From: Polynucleobacter sp. AM-25C3
Lineage (GTDB): Bacteria; Pseudomonadota; Gammaproteobacteria; Burkholderiales; Burkholderiaceae
Assembly: GCF_018882335.1 (NCBI RefSeq)
Contig: NZ_JACVOS010000008.1
Span: forward strand, 52,854 to 116,853
Direction: 5' to 3'
Length of the DNA stretch: 64,000 nt
Part shown: positions 37,399-48,900 of the stretch, piece by piece
Position numbering within the stretch: the stretch's first letter is position 1
Layout: every line of letters begins with the position of its first letter
Program-made: the position numbers and the translations under genes
Notes under the pieces: generated by a model
The model's input: the letters and a program-made list of their open reading frames with translations, nothing else
What the model was told of the DNA's origin: nothing
The model's database searches: none

Positions 37399-39618
37399 AT
37401 GGATTCAAACACCGAAAATACCAATATTGATAGTGGCCTATGGTCCTTCTTTATGATGGCAGCTTTACATGGCTTTGCAGCTGATCAAGCTAAACTGGTT
37501 CATGAATTTGGAGTGCCATTTACTACCGAAAAAATTCGCCTAGCCGCTCAATCTTTGGGAATGAGTACTAAGGTGATTGCGCAAGATCTGGGCCGTCTTG
37601 CTATGGCTCCGTTACCGGCAGTTGCTCAAGCGCTTGACGGCACTTTTTTTCTTATTGCTAAGGTTATTGAGTCGGCACAACCATCTGAGTCCACTGACCT
37701 TAGGGTGATTGATGAGCATGCAGGCACCCCTAAAAAAAGGGTGCTTATTCAAAAGGCTGGGGAGCCTCCCAGCGTTATTCCTATAGAAGAATTTTTAGCA
37801 CTCTGGTCGGGCGAGCTAATTTTCTTTACTAGCAAAGCCTCCTTTGCTGGCGCTATGACCAAGTTTGATTTTACTTGGTTTATTCCAGTGATCGTTAAAT
37901 ACCGCAAGCTACTCGGAGAAATTCTTCTCATCTCATTGGTGCTCCAGCTTATTGGTTTAGTTACCCCGATGTTTTTTCAGGTAATCATGGATAAGGTATT
38001 GGTCAACCATGCGATGAAAACATTAAACGTTATTGCGATTGGCTTAGTTTGCGCAACCCTATTTGAGTCTGTGCTCACCGGGATTCGTACCTGGGTGTTT
38101 GCTCATACCAGTTCTAAAATTGATGTTGAGTTAGGCGCTAAATTATTTCGTCATTTGTTGGGATTGCCTATAGCCTATTTTCAGTCACGCAGAGTGGGGG
38201 ACTCGGTTGCGCGCATCCGGGAGCTGGAGAGCATCCGCTCGTTTTTGACGGGTAATTCCATGACATTGGTTTTGGACATTCTTTTCTCGTTTATTTTTTT
38301 AGCGGTAATGCTCTGGTATAGCGCGCAACTGACTCTTATTGTAGTGTGCTCCATTCCGCTATACGTGATCTTATCAGTAGTATTTACGCCCATCATTCGC
38401 AAGCGCTTGGATGATAAATTTAATAAGACTGCTGAAAATCAATCTTTTTTAGTCGAAACAATTAGTGGAATTGATACAGTAAAAGCCTTGGCAGTTGAAC
38501 CGCGCTGGACCCAAAAATGGGATAAGCAATTAGCCAGTTACGTCTTGGCCGGCCTGTCAGTCACCAATATTTCTAATATTGCCAGCAGCGGTGTAACGCT
38601 AATTAGTAAATTGGTGACAGCGCTCATTATGTGGATTGGCGCCACCTTGGTAATTGATGGGCAATTAACTGTGGGTGAGTTAATTGCTTTTAATATGTTG
38701 GCCGGTCAAGTCTCCAATCCCATTTTGCGTTTAGCGCAACTTTGGAATGATTTTCAACAGGTAGGGATCTCCATGAGTCGCCTAGGAGATATTCTGAATA
38801 CCCGCACTGAAATTGAGGGTCAAAAAACACGCTTGCCGAGATTGCAGGGTGCCATTACCTTTGAGGATGTTTCATTTCGTTACCGACCTGATGCTTCGGA
38901 TGTTTTACGTCAGATTACGCTATCCATTAATCCTGGCGATGTTATTGGCATTGTTGGTCGGTCAGGATCTGGTAAAAGTACCCTGACCAAGTTGGTGCAA
39001 CGATTGTATGTGCCCGATCGCGGCAAAGTCTTGGTGGATGGACAAGACATTGCCATTATCGATACCACCTCATTACGTCAGCAAATCGGTGTAGTGCTAC
39101 AAGAAAATATGCTTTTTAACCGCTCAGTCAGGGACAATATCGCACTGACAAATCCAGCCTTGCCCATAGAGAATATTATCGCTGCAGCTAAATTGGCTGG
39201 CGCCCACGAGTTTATTTGCGAATTGCCTGAAGGTTACGATTCGATGGTAGGTGAGCATGGAACTGGATTATCTGGCGGACAACGTCAACGCGTTGCCATT
39301 GCTAGGGCTCTCATTAGCAACCCCCGCGTTCTGATTTTCGATGAAGCAACTAGCGCGCTTGATTACGAGTCAGAAAAAATTATTCAAGACAATATGCGAG
39401 ATATTTGCAAGGGTAGAACTGTACTCATCATTGCACATAGATTATCAGCCGTAAGAGATGCGCACCGAATTGTGGTGATGGATAAAGGGCAAATTGTTGA
39501 GGTGGGCAGTCACGAGCAATTGCTGCAAAATCCCCAGGGAATTTATGCCCATCTTTATCGCTTGCAACAAGGCAATGACAGCACTTTGGGCGATAGCCTT
39601 CAGACTGGAATCCATTAA
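37399..39618 (+). CDS. hlyB: HlyB-like type I secretion ABC transporter
   Basis: The inner-membrane exporter of the type I system, 739 residues. The N-terminal 130 residues form a C39-like domain: D-S-G-L-W-S-F-F-M-M lines up with the HlyB start D-Y-G-L-Y, where the peptidase cysteine is absent. It should therefore bind its substrate without cutting it. Membrane helices span about 160-440. The ATPase has Walker A G-R-S-G-S-G-K-S-T-L near residue 522, L-S-G-G-Q-R-Q-R near 626 and A-H-R-L-S. It overlaps hlyD by one base (TAATG). The giant protein downstream is the obvious cargo. Confidence 0.93.
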   Translation: MDSNTENTNIDSGLWSFFMMAALHGFAADQAKLVHEFGVPFTTEKIRLAAQSLGMSTKVIAQDLGRLAMAPLPAVAQALDGTFFLIAKVIESAQPSESTDLRVIDEHAGTPKKRVLIQKAGEPPSVIPIEEFLALWSGELIFFTSKASFAGAMTKFDFTWFIPVIVKYRKLLGEILLISLVLQLIGLVTPMFFQVIMDKVLVNHAMKTLNVIAIGLVCATLFESVLTGIRTWVFAHTSSKIDVELGAKLFRHLLGLPIAYFQSRRVGDSVARIRELESIRSFLTGNSMTLVLDILFSFIFLAVMLWYSAQLTLIVVCSIPLYVILSVVFTPIIRKRLDDKFNKTAENQSFLVETISGIDTVKALAVEPRWTQKWDKQLASYVLAGLSVTNISNIASSGVTLISKLVTALIMWIGATLVIDGQLTVGELIAFNMLAGQVSNPILRLAQLWNDFQQVGISMSRLGDILNTRTEIEGQKTRLPRLQGAITFEDVSFRYRPDASDVLRQITLSINPGDVIGIVGRSGSGKSTLTKLVQRLYVPDRGKVLVDGQDIAIIDTTSLRQQIGVVLQENMLFNRSVRDNIALTNPALPIENIIAAAKLAGAHEFICELPEGYDSMVGEHGTGLSGGQRQRVAIARALISNPRVLIFDEATSALDYESEKIIQDNMRDICKGRTVLIIAHRLSAVRDAHRIVVMDKGQIVEVGSHEQLLQNPQGIYAHLYRLQQGNDSTLGDSLQTGIH

Positions 39619-41111
39619 TGCGTTGGCAGGAGAGGGGGCAATGGATTGTTGATCAATGCAAACGGCTATGGTTACTGCTTCATGTCAATACTAAGTCGAG
39701 CGCTGAAAGTTGGCGTTATCGTCGGCAAGCCCATCAGGAGTTATTTAATCGATATAAAGCAGTTTTTGCCTTTTGGTGGGAGCGCCGTGATCAAATAAAA
39801 TTACCCGACCTAAAAACCCATGAGGCGGAATTTTTGCCAAGCGTTTTGGCTTTGCAAACTGCCCCCATATCGCCGATGGGGCGATGGACTGCGCGTGTCT
39901 TAATTGTTTTATTTATTACTCTATTCCTGTGGTCTGTCTTTGGGAAAATGGATATTATCGTTAATGGTCAAGGGAAAATTATTGCCGGTGGCCATAGTAA
40001 AGCCGTTGCCTCAGTTGAGGCGGGTAAGGTTATCGCGCTTTATGTGGAAGAGGGCCAAAGCGTTAAGAAAGGGGATGTTCTTATTGAGTTAGATGCTAGG
40101 GGTCCCGATAGCGAGCAGAATAAGGCGGAAGGCGATCGTCAGCTTGCTTTATTGCAAATGGAGCGCTCCAATGCTTTGCTGGAATCTTTAGCAAACAATC
40201 AAGAACCAAAGCTTTCCATCATTGCTGGGGTTGATGAGACTCACTATAAAAATGAAGCACGACACCTACGCGACCTATGGCATGACTATGTCGCCAAACG
40301 CAATCGCATCATCTCTCAGATTAAGCGTTTTGGGGATGCTTTGCCATTGGCGGCTCGCAGAGCAAAGGACTATAAGGAGCTTGCCAAAGAACGTGATGTC
40401 TCTGAGCATTCTTATCTGGAGAAAGAGCAGACGCGCATTGATTTATTGGGTCAACTAGATGATGCTAAGACTCAATTGGCAGCGCTTACCGCTGAAATGC
40501 GTAAAACTGCGCAAAACGATCTTTACCAGGCCACCCGGATTTGGTCTGGCGCGGTACAGGACGTCAATAAAGCGTCGGCCCATAGCGAACAATTGCGCAT
40601 TATTGCTCCGGTCGATGGCGTAGTTCAGCAATTAATAGCCCATACCGTTGGCGGCGTAGTTCCAGCAGCGCAAACCCTCATGTTCATTGTCCCTAGCCAG
40701 CATACTGTGGAATTAGAGGGCTACGTGGAAAATAAAGACATTGGTTTTATGCGCAAAGGACAGTCTGCGCAGGTCAAAATTGATGCTTATGAGTACAGCA
40801 AATACGGCACCATCGCTGCTGTGGTAACGCACATCTCGCATGATGCGGTGGATTTTTCCGGAAATGGTACTGGGCAATTTGCTAACAAAGAGTTCGACTC
40901 AAATAAAGAAAGTACCCCTGGAGCTAAAGGGCTAATGTATGCTGTTAAAGTGACGCTACAAAACCCCAGTATCCTTGTCGATGGCAGGCAAATGCCCCTC
41001 TTGCCCGGCATGAGCGGCAGTGTAGAAATTAAAACTGGGGAACGGCGCATTATCGAATATGTGCTATCGCCTTTAATTACACATGCCCGTGAGAGCTTGC
41101 GTGAGCGTTAG
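39618..41111 (+). CDS. hlyD: HlyD-like membrane fusion protein
   Basis: The periplasmic adaptor that links the ABC exporter to the outer membrane channel, 497 residues. A cytoplasmic N-terminal stretch of about 90 residues precedes one membrane helix (about 93-112, V-L-I-V-L-F-I-T-L-F-L-W). A lipoyl half-motif follows (V-E-A-G-K-V-I-A-L-Y-V-E-E-G), then long helical hairpins and the second lipoyl half I-I-A-P-V-D-G-V-V-Q near 330. The late R-Q-M-P-L-L-P-G-M-S-G and the final E-Y-V-L-S-P-L are HlyD-family blocks. It overlaps the tolC-like gene by 29 bases. Confidence 0.93.
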   Translation: MRWQERGQWIVDQCKRLWLLLHVNTKSSAESWRYRRQAHQELFNRYKAVFAFWWERRDQIKLPDLKTHEAEFLPSVLALQTAPISPMGRWTARVLIVLFITLFLWSVFGKMDIIVNGQGKIIAGGHSKAVASVEAGKVIALYVEEGQSVKKGDVLIELDARGPDSEQNKAEGDRQLALLQMERSNALLESLANNQEPKLSIIAGVDETHYKNEARHLRDLWHDYVAKRNRIISQIKRFGDALPLAARRAKDYKELAKERDVSEHSYLEKEQTRIDLLGQLDDAKTQLAALTAEMRKTAQNDLYQATRIWSGAVQDVNKASAHSEQLRIIAPVDGVVQQLIAHTVGGVVPAAQTLMFIVPSQHTVELEGYVENKDIGFMRKGQSAQVKIDAYEYSKYGTIAAVVTHISHDAVDFSGNGTGQFANKEFDSNKESTPGAKGLMYAVKVTLQNPSILVDGRQMPLLPGMSGSVEIKTGERRIIEYVLSPLITHARESLRER

Positions 41112-42603
41112 TAGCTCGCTATTAAGTTGTGCTGGATTAGCAGCGGGGGCACGGTTCAAACGGAGTCTGCCGATTGCTAGTGTAAAGCTCAGTATTTGGG
41201 TGGCGTGTATACTCCTCGGAGCTTTCCCTGCAAACCCAATTTTTGCTATTGAAGTGCCCGATGTTCTTGACGACCCTCTTTCGACTAAGCCCACTATTTT
41301 AAAGTTGGGGGTAATTTTGCCGGATGGTACGCCTATTGGGTGTCCTGCCCAAGTGGATTTAAACCTGCCCCTGGGGCTGGGTGAGGTGATTGATTTATCG
41401 CTGTGTAATAACCCTCAAATTAAACAAGCCTGGGCAGCCATTAAAATTCAAGCGAGCGCCTTGGGCGAAGCGCGAAGCGCCTACCTGCCAACAGCAAGTG
41501 CAACTTATAGCCCACGCCAACAATCCCAGGTTAATTACCCGCAATCCCCATACAATGCGAATAGCATTGCCAATGGTAGAATGGGTTACGCTAATTTAAC
41601 TTGGCGCCTCTTTGATTTTGGAGGCAGGGCGGCCAATCGATTATCTGCCAAATATTTATTAGAAGCCGCCTTAGCCACGCATGATGCCAGCATTCAAAAG
41701 GCGATGGCTGCTGCCATCCAGAGTTATTTTGATGCCTTAACAGCGATTGCCACCGCCAAGGCTAAGACGCAGGCAGCAGGTTTTGCAAGGTCTGCTTGGG
41801 AGGCTACCGTACGTCGAGAAGCAAAAGGAGTATCAGCCAACAGTGATGTTTTACAAGCCCAAACGGCTTTGGCTAATGCTCAATTGGCTAGCAGCCGAGC
41901 CGACGGGGATTATCGCAAAGCTCAGGCAGCACTAATTTTTGCCATGGGCCTGCCTGCCAATACCAAGCTGATGCTACAAATATCAGACACACGCGTTCAA
42001 AAACGCGATTTTAGAGATCTAAATGTTTGGTTGGAGGAGGCGGAGTTTGAGCATCCGGCCATTAAGGCTGCTAAAGCCCAATTGGAGTCCGCTAAAGAAA
42101 AAGTAACCGCTGCTAGGGCAGCAGGCTTACCTACGCTAGATTTTATTGGTAATTTTTATCAAAACGGGTACCCAAATCAAGGGGTGCAGCCTACGAACTC
42201 CAACACAACCACGGTTGGGGCGACGATCACGATTCCGATCTTCGAAGGGTTTGGTACAACTTATAAAATTCGAGGGGCGCAAGCTCAGGCAGAAAAAGCG
42301 CAAGCAGACCTAGAGGATAATATCCGTCAAATTTTGACGGATATTGTTAAATCGCATGCGGATGCAGCATCTTCCTTGGCTAATTTGGAATTCTCTCAAA
42401 AATTATTGGAGGCGGCCACTGCCGCAGTAGAATCCTCGATGAAGCGTTATGATAAAGGCGCTGCTGACATTCTGGAGTTGCTGACGACACAAACTGCCTT
42501 AGCTGGGGCACAACAAGAGCGCATCCGATGCGTTGCTGAGTGGCGCTCGGCTAGGTTGAGGCTGTTGGCTAATGCTGGAGTTTTGGGTAGGTCGATCGAT
42601 TGA
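41083..42603 (+). CDS. tolC: TolC-family outer membrane channel
   Basis: The outer membrane exit duct of the type I system, 506 residues. A signal sequence lies near residues 25-55 (hydrophobic V-K-L-S-I-W-V-A-C-I-L-L-G). The mature part shows two related coiled-coil repeats, with N-N-P-Q-I-K-Q-A-W near the start of the first and H-P-A-I-K-A-A-K-A in the second. The ATG at 41083 lies inside hlyD; a GTG seven codons on is also possible. Having its own TolC inside the cluster, unlike E. coli hly, suggests a self-contained exporter. Confidence 0.92.
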   Translation: MPVRACVSVSSSLLSCAGLAAGARFKRSLPIASVKLSIWVACILLGAFPANPIFAIEVPDVLDDPLSTKPTILKLGVILPDGTPIGCPAQVDLNLPLGLGEVIDLSLCNNPQIKQAWAAIKIQASALGEARSAYLPTASATYSPRQQSQVNYPQSPYNANSIANGRMGYANLTWRLFDFGGRAANRLSAKYLLEAALATHDASIQKAMAAAIQSYFDALTAIATAKAKTQAAGFARSAWEATVRREAKGVSANSDVLQAQTALANAQLASSRADGDYRKAQAALIFAMGLPANTKLMLQISDTRVQKRDFRDLNVWLEEAEFEHPAIKAAKAQLESAKEKVTAARAAGLPTLDFIGNFYQNGYPNQGVQPTNSNTTTVGATITIPIFEGFGTTYKIRGAQAQAEKAQADLEDNIRQILTDIVKSHADAASSLANLEFSQKLLEAATAAVESSMKRYDKGAADILELLTTQTALAGAQQERIRCVAEWRSARLRLLANAGVLGRSID

Positions 42604-42938
42604 TAATGCACTTCTTGCAAAAGGAGTTTTTGAGTCGTTACCAATGCCTTGGGTACTTCTCAGCCTCGCTTGGTGCTGCCTTTCAAATACTGTCGGAGGC
42701 AGGTTTTTTGGCATTATTCTTCATGGTGGCGGAATGTTCTTTTGGTGAAAGTTTGCTTTGGATAATTGTTGTATTTTCAACAAAAATTTCCACTGCTTGC
42801 ACTGATTGGCCCATACACAAGATTTGACTTTAACTCGCGATAACTAGTTTGACCCAGTGGGCATGGTAAACCCCTATAAAACCCCCGTTAACTAAGGGAT
42901 AGACTGCAGGTAAGTATATTTTTATTGCAGAGGTCTTT
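42604..42938. other. Gap between tolC-like gene and giant gene
   Basis: A 73-codon frame starting with ATG at 42606, two bases after the tolC stop, runs to 42827 and encodes a cysteine-containing peptide with one hydrophobic stretch (A-G-F-L-A-L-F-F-M-V). It could be translationally coupled but matches nothing I know. TTGACC (42849) and TATAAA (42875) are 20 bases apart, a poor promoter spacing. An AGAGG ribosome site lies at 42929-42933. Confidence 0.35.
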
Positions 42939-45900
42939 GTGCAAACACATTCGATTGTCAATACTACTCCACTAGCGACAGCTACCCAGAGGCTGCAGAA
43001 GATTGCAACATCAATTAGCACATCAAATTTTTATGAGCTAGCAAGTATAGGGATAGGGAATGCCTTTACTGAGTTTGCGGCAGCGTTTAGCGATGCCTCG
43101 GTTAATCCAATTGATCGGGCTAGCATTGACTTTGCGAAAATTTTTGGAATGGCCAAAACATTTGGGTATGTTGATAATTTAACTGCCATTTTCAAGAGTG
43201 GGCTATTAACGGGTAAGCAAATAAATGCCCTCTCTACCCCCAGTTTCTATACCTCGAGTAATAGTTACAGCTCTTTCGTGAAGGCGTTAATTCTCAACAA
43301 TTCATCCCTGTCAGCGCAGGCGATCAAGGATCTGGATGCGGCGCACTATAGGGTGCTAGCAGCAGAGCTAGCAAAGAGTCCAAGTGCTAGTGACCATTTT
43401 ATATATTTCTTAAATGCTTCGAGTAGCGCTCAAGTAGGAATATTAACCACCGCTCAGTTCGAGGGCGCAGGTACTGCAGTCCAAACTTGGCTCTTAACTA
43501 ATCGTTATAAGGACTTAAGCTCAGCAGTAATAAGAGTGCTTACCAAAGGTCAATTAGGGATTCTGATTGGTGGCAAGCCTTTATATCAACAATTAAGTCC
43601 TGCTCAAGTAGGGATATTAACCGCCACTCAGTTCAAGGGCGCAGATACTAAAGCCCAAACTTGGCTCTTAACTAATCGTTATAAGGACTTAAGCTCAGCA
43701 GTAATAAGAGTGCTTACCAAAGGTCAATTAGGGATTCTGATTGGTGGCAAGCCTTTATATCAACAATTAAGTCCTGCTCAAGTAGGAATATTAACCGCCA
43801 CTCAGTTCAAGGGCGCAGATACTAAAGCCCAAACTTGGCTCTTAACTAATCGTTATAAGGACTTAAGCTCAGCAGTAATAAGAGTGCTTACCAAAGGTCA
43901 ATTAGGGATTCTGATTGGTGGCAAGCCTTTATATGAACAATTAAGTCCTGCTCAAGTAGGAATATTAACCACCACTCAGTTCAAGGGCGCAGATCCTAAA
44001 GCCCAAACTTGGCTCTTAACTAATCGTTATGCCGACTTAAGCTCAGCAGTAGTGAGCTCATTAACCATAGATCAGTTCCGGGACGCAGGTGCTGCAACCC
44101 AGAAACTTCTCTTAACTCATCGTTATGCCGACTTAAGCTCAGCAGTAGTGAGCTCATTAACCGCGGATCAGTTCAAGAGCACAGATCCTATAGCCCAAAC
44201 TTGGCTCTTAAATCATCGTTATGCCCAATTAAGCCCAGATGTAGTGGCCTCAATAACTGCTGATCAGTTCATATCGCTAGACTCTGAGGATAAAAAAAAT
44301 TGGCTCTTAGAAAATAGGTACCATGCATTAAGCGCAGAAGTAGTGGGCATGATATCCATGGATCAGTTCCAGCATCAAAATGATAATACCCAGAAACGTC
44401 TCTTATTTCATCGTTATGCCGACTTAGGCTCAGCAGTAGTGAGCTCATTAACCGCAGATCAGTTCGATGACGCAGGTACTACAGCCCAAACTTGGCTCTT
44501 AACTAATCGTTATGCCGACTTAGGCTCAGCAGTAGTGAGCTCATTAACCGCAGATCAGTTCCAGGACGCAGGTACTGCAACCCAGGAACTTCTCTTAACT
44601 AATCGTTATAAGGACATCAGCTTAGGAGTATTGAGCTCATTAACCGCCGCCCAGTTCGAGGGCGCAGATCCTATAGCCCAAACTTGGCTCTTAACTCATC
44701 GTTATGCCGACTTAGGCTCAGCGGTAGTGAGCTCATTAACCGCCGCCCAGTTCGAGGGCGCAGATCCTATAGCCCAAACTTGGCTCTTAAAAAATAGGTA
44801 CCATGCATTAAGCGCAGAAGCAATGGGCTCAGTATCCTACACTAGGTTCAAGGCATTGTTCGAACTTGAGAATGAGCAAGCTCTAATTTGGTTCTTAGAT
44901 AATAGCTACAGTAGATTAAGTGCACCTGAGGCAGCCTCATTAACCGCGGATCAGTTCGATGACGCAGGTAATACAGCCCAAACTTGGCTCTTAACTAATC
45001 GTTATGCCGACTTAAGCTCAGCAGTAGTGAGCTTGATATCCGTCGCTCAGTTCGAGAAGTTAGATGTCACAGCCCAAGATTATTTCATAAATAGTAATTA
45101 CCAAAACTTAATCGCAAATGTAACAGCCTCGTTAACCTTCATTCGGCTGCATACGGTGAGATTTTGGATCATAAACAAGTACTGCGCCAACATATCTGAA
45201 GCAGTAATAAATGTACTTAATAATGATGAATTACAGACTGAGATAAATGGCCAGCCTTTGTATAAACAATTTAGTGATGCTCAGGTAGGGTATTTAAGGG
45301 CCAATCAGTTTGCATCGAAAAACGGTACAGTCCAAGGTTGGCTCTTAAAAAATAGGTACCATGCATTAAGCGCAGAAGCGAAGAGCTCAGTATCCTACAC
45401 TAGGTTCAAGGCATTGCTCGAACTTGATAATGGGCAAGCTCTAATTTGGTTCTTAGATAATAACTACAGTAGATTAAGCGCCCCTGAGGTAGACTCATTA
45501 ACCGTCACTCAGTTCAAGGGCGCAGATCCTATAGCCCAAACTTGGCTCTTAACTCATCGTTATGCCGACTTAAGCTCAGCAGTAGTGAGCTCATTAACCG
45601 CCGCTCAGTTCCAGAGCGCAGATCCTATAGCCCAAACTTGGCTCTTAACTCATCGTTGTGGGAGCATTCGCGCAGCAGTAGTCGCAACACTCAATAATGA
45701 ACAGATAATGACGGTGGTCAAAAATGTCTTTTTTAATTTAACCGTGGCTATAACCAGCGATCAGTTCATATCGCTAGACTCTGAGGATAAAAAGTGGCTC
45801 TTAAATCATCGTTATGCCCAATTAAGCCCAGATGTAGTAGCCTCAATAACTGCTGATCAGTTCATATCGCTAGACTCTGAGGATAAAAAAAATTGGCTCT

Positions 45901-48900
45901 TACATAATCGTTACACCAACTTAAGCCAAGATGTAGTAGCCTCAATAACTGCTGAACAGTTCCGAGGGGTAAATCGGACAATCCAAGATTGGCTTTTAAC
46001 CAATCATTCCACCAACTTAAGCTCAGATATAGTAGCCTCAATAACTGCTGAACAGTTCGGGCGGCTAGACTCTGAGGATAAAAACTGGCTCTTAAAAAAT
46101 AGATACAAATATTTAAACCTACATGTAATTTTCACCCTTACTAAAAATCAGTTAATAACCCCGATCAATGACAAGCTTTTATATCAAGAATTAAGTGATG
46201 CTCAGGCAGGGGCTTTAGAACAAACTAGCTTCAAGCGGTTAGACCTGGAAGCCCAAACTTGGCTCTTAACTAATCGTTATGCCGACTTAAGCTCAGCAGT
46301 AGTGAGCTCATTAACCATAGATCAGTTCCAGCATCAAAATGATAATACCCAGAAACTTCTCTTAACTCATCGTTATGCCGACTTAAGCTCAGCAGTAGTG
46401 AGCTTATTAACCGCGGATCAGTTCGATGACGCAGGTGCTGCAACCCAGAAACATCTCTTAACTTATCGTTATGCTGCCGACTTAAGCTCAGCAGTAGTGA
46501 GCTCATTAACCGCGGATCAGTTCGAGGGCGCAGGTACTGCAACCCAGGAACGTCTCTTATTTCATCGTTATGCCGACTTAGGCTCAGCAGTAGTGAGCTC
46601 ATTAACCGCAGATCAGTTCGATGACGCAGGTACTACAGCCCAAACTTGGCTCTTAAATCATCGTTATGCCCAATTAAGCCCAGATGTAGTGGCCTCAATA
46701 ACTGCTGATCAGTTCATATCGCTAGACTCTGAGGATAAAAAAAATTGGCTCTTAACTAATCGTTATAAGCACATAAGTGCAGCAGTAGTGAGCTTATTAA
46801 CCGCGGATCAGTTCGATGACGCAGGTACTACAGCCCAAACTTGGCTCTTAATTAATCGTTATAAGCACATAAGTGCAGCAGCAGCGAGCTTGATATCCGC
46901 CGCTCAGTTCGAGGGGTTGGATGCCATAGCCCAAACTTGGCTTTTAACTAATCGTTATGCCACGATCAGCGCAGCAGCAGCGAGCTTGATATCCGCCGCT
47001 CAGTTCGAGGGGTTGGAGGCCATAGCCCAAACTGGGCTCTTAAAAAATAGGTACCATGCATTAAGCGCAGAAGTAATGAGCTCAATATCCTACGAACGGT
47101 TCAAGGAATCGTTCGAACTTAAGAATGAGCAAGCTCTAATTTGGTTCTTAAATAATAACTGCAGTAGATTAAGTGCCTCTGAGGCAGCCTCATTAACCGC
47201 TGCCCAGTTCCAGGGTCTAAGTGACGCAACCCAGAAACTTCTCTTAACTAATCGTTATGCCGACTTAAGCCCGGAAGTAATAGGCGTGCTTACCAAAGAT
47301 CAATTACAGACTGAGATAAATGGCCAGCCTTTACATGAAAAATTAAGCGCCCATCAAGAAGGGGGTATAACCGGTAATCAGTTCTGGTATGTAGATAAGG
47401 AAACCCAAGATTGGTTTTTAACTAATTATTATGCCACTATCAGCGCAGAAGTAGTGGGCACGATATTCATCGATCAGTTCCAGCGTCAAAATGAAAAAAC
47501 CCAAATACAGCTCTTAACTCATCGTTATGCCGACTTAAGCTTAGGAGTATTGAGCTCGTTAACCGCAGATCAGTTCCGGGGCGCAGATCCTAAAGCCCAA
47601 ACTTGGCTCTTAACTAATCGTTATAAGGACATCAGCTTAGGAGTATTGAGCTCATTAACCACCGCTCAGTTCCAGGGCACAGATCCTAAAGCCCAATCTT
47701 GGCTCTTAACTAATCGTTATGGGCACATAAGATCAGCAGCAGCGAGCTTGATATCCGCCGCTCAGTTCGAGAAGTTGGATGCCATAGCCCAAACTTGGCT
47801 TTTAACTAATCATTATGCCACGATCCGCGCAGAAGTAGTGGGCACGATATCCATCGCTCAGTTCCAGGGTCAAAATGAAAAAACCCAAACACAGCTCTTA
47901 ACTAAGCGTTATGCCCACTTAAGCCCAGCAGTAATAAGCGTGCTTACTCACATTCCATTCTGGATTCTGCAACAATTCAGCGCTGCTCAAGTAGGGGGAA
48001 TAAGCTGCAATTGGTTCCAGGGGGTAAAAATTACAACCCAAACTTGGTTCTTAACTAATCGTTATGCCGCGATCAGCGCAGCAATAGTGAGCTCATTAAC
48101 CGCCGCTCAGTTCAAGGGCGCAGGTACTGTAGCCAAAGATTATTTCATAAATAGTAAATATCAAAACTTAAGTCCAGGTGTAGTAGCCTCATTAACCGCA
48201 GATCAGTTCGATGACGCAGGTACTATAGCCCAAGATTTCCTCTTAACTAATCGTTATGGAGAATTAAGTAGAGCAGTAATAGGCGTGCTTACCAAAGATC
48301 AATTAAAGACTGAGATAAATGGCAAGCCTTTATATGAACAATTAAAAACCTCTCAAGTGGGGGGCTTAACCACCGCTCAGTTCCAGAGCGCAGATCCTAT
48401 ATCCCAAACTTGGCTCTTAACTCATCGTTATAAGGACTTAAGTACAGCAGTAATAGGCGTGCTTACCAAGGGTCACTTAGAGACTTCGATTGATGGCAAG
48501 CCTTTATATGAAGAATTAAATCCCTCTCAAGTGGGGGGCTTAACCACCGCTCAGTTCCAGAGCGCGGATCCTATAGCCCAAACTTGGTTCTTAACTAATC
48601 GTTATGCCGCGATCAGCGCAGCAATAGTGAGCTCATTAACCATAGATCAGTTCCAGGGTCTAAGTGACGCAACCCAGAAACTTCTCTTAACTAATCGTTA
48701 TGCCGACTTAAGCCCGGAAGTAATAGGCGTGCTTACCAAAGATCAATTACAGACTGAGATAAATGGCCAGCCTTTATATGAAAAATTAAGCGCCCATCAA
48801 GTAGGGGGTATAACCGGTAATCAGTTCCGGAGCCAACATGACAGTATCCAAGCTTGGTTCTTCACTAATCGTAGCGCCAGCTTAAGCGTAGAAGTAGCGG

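Noticed and set aside
42849..42880. Promoter TTGACC to TATAAA before the giant gene
   Set aside because: The spacing of 20 bases is outside the usual 16-18 range, so it is not reported as a promoter feature.
46270..46602. Antisense ORF in the giant gene
   Set aside because: It is the reverse of three repeat units and is repetitive itself; no start signal is visible.
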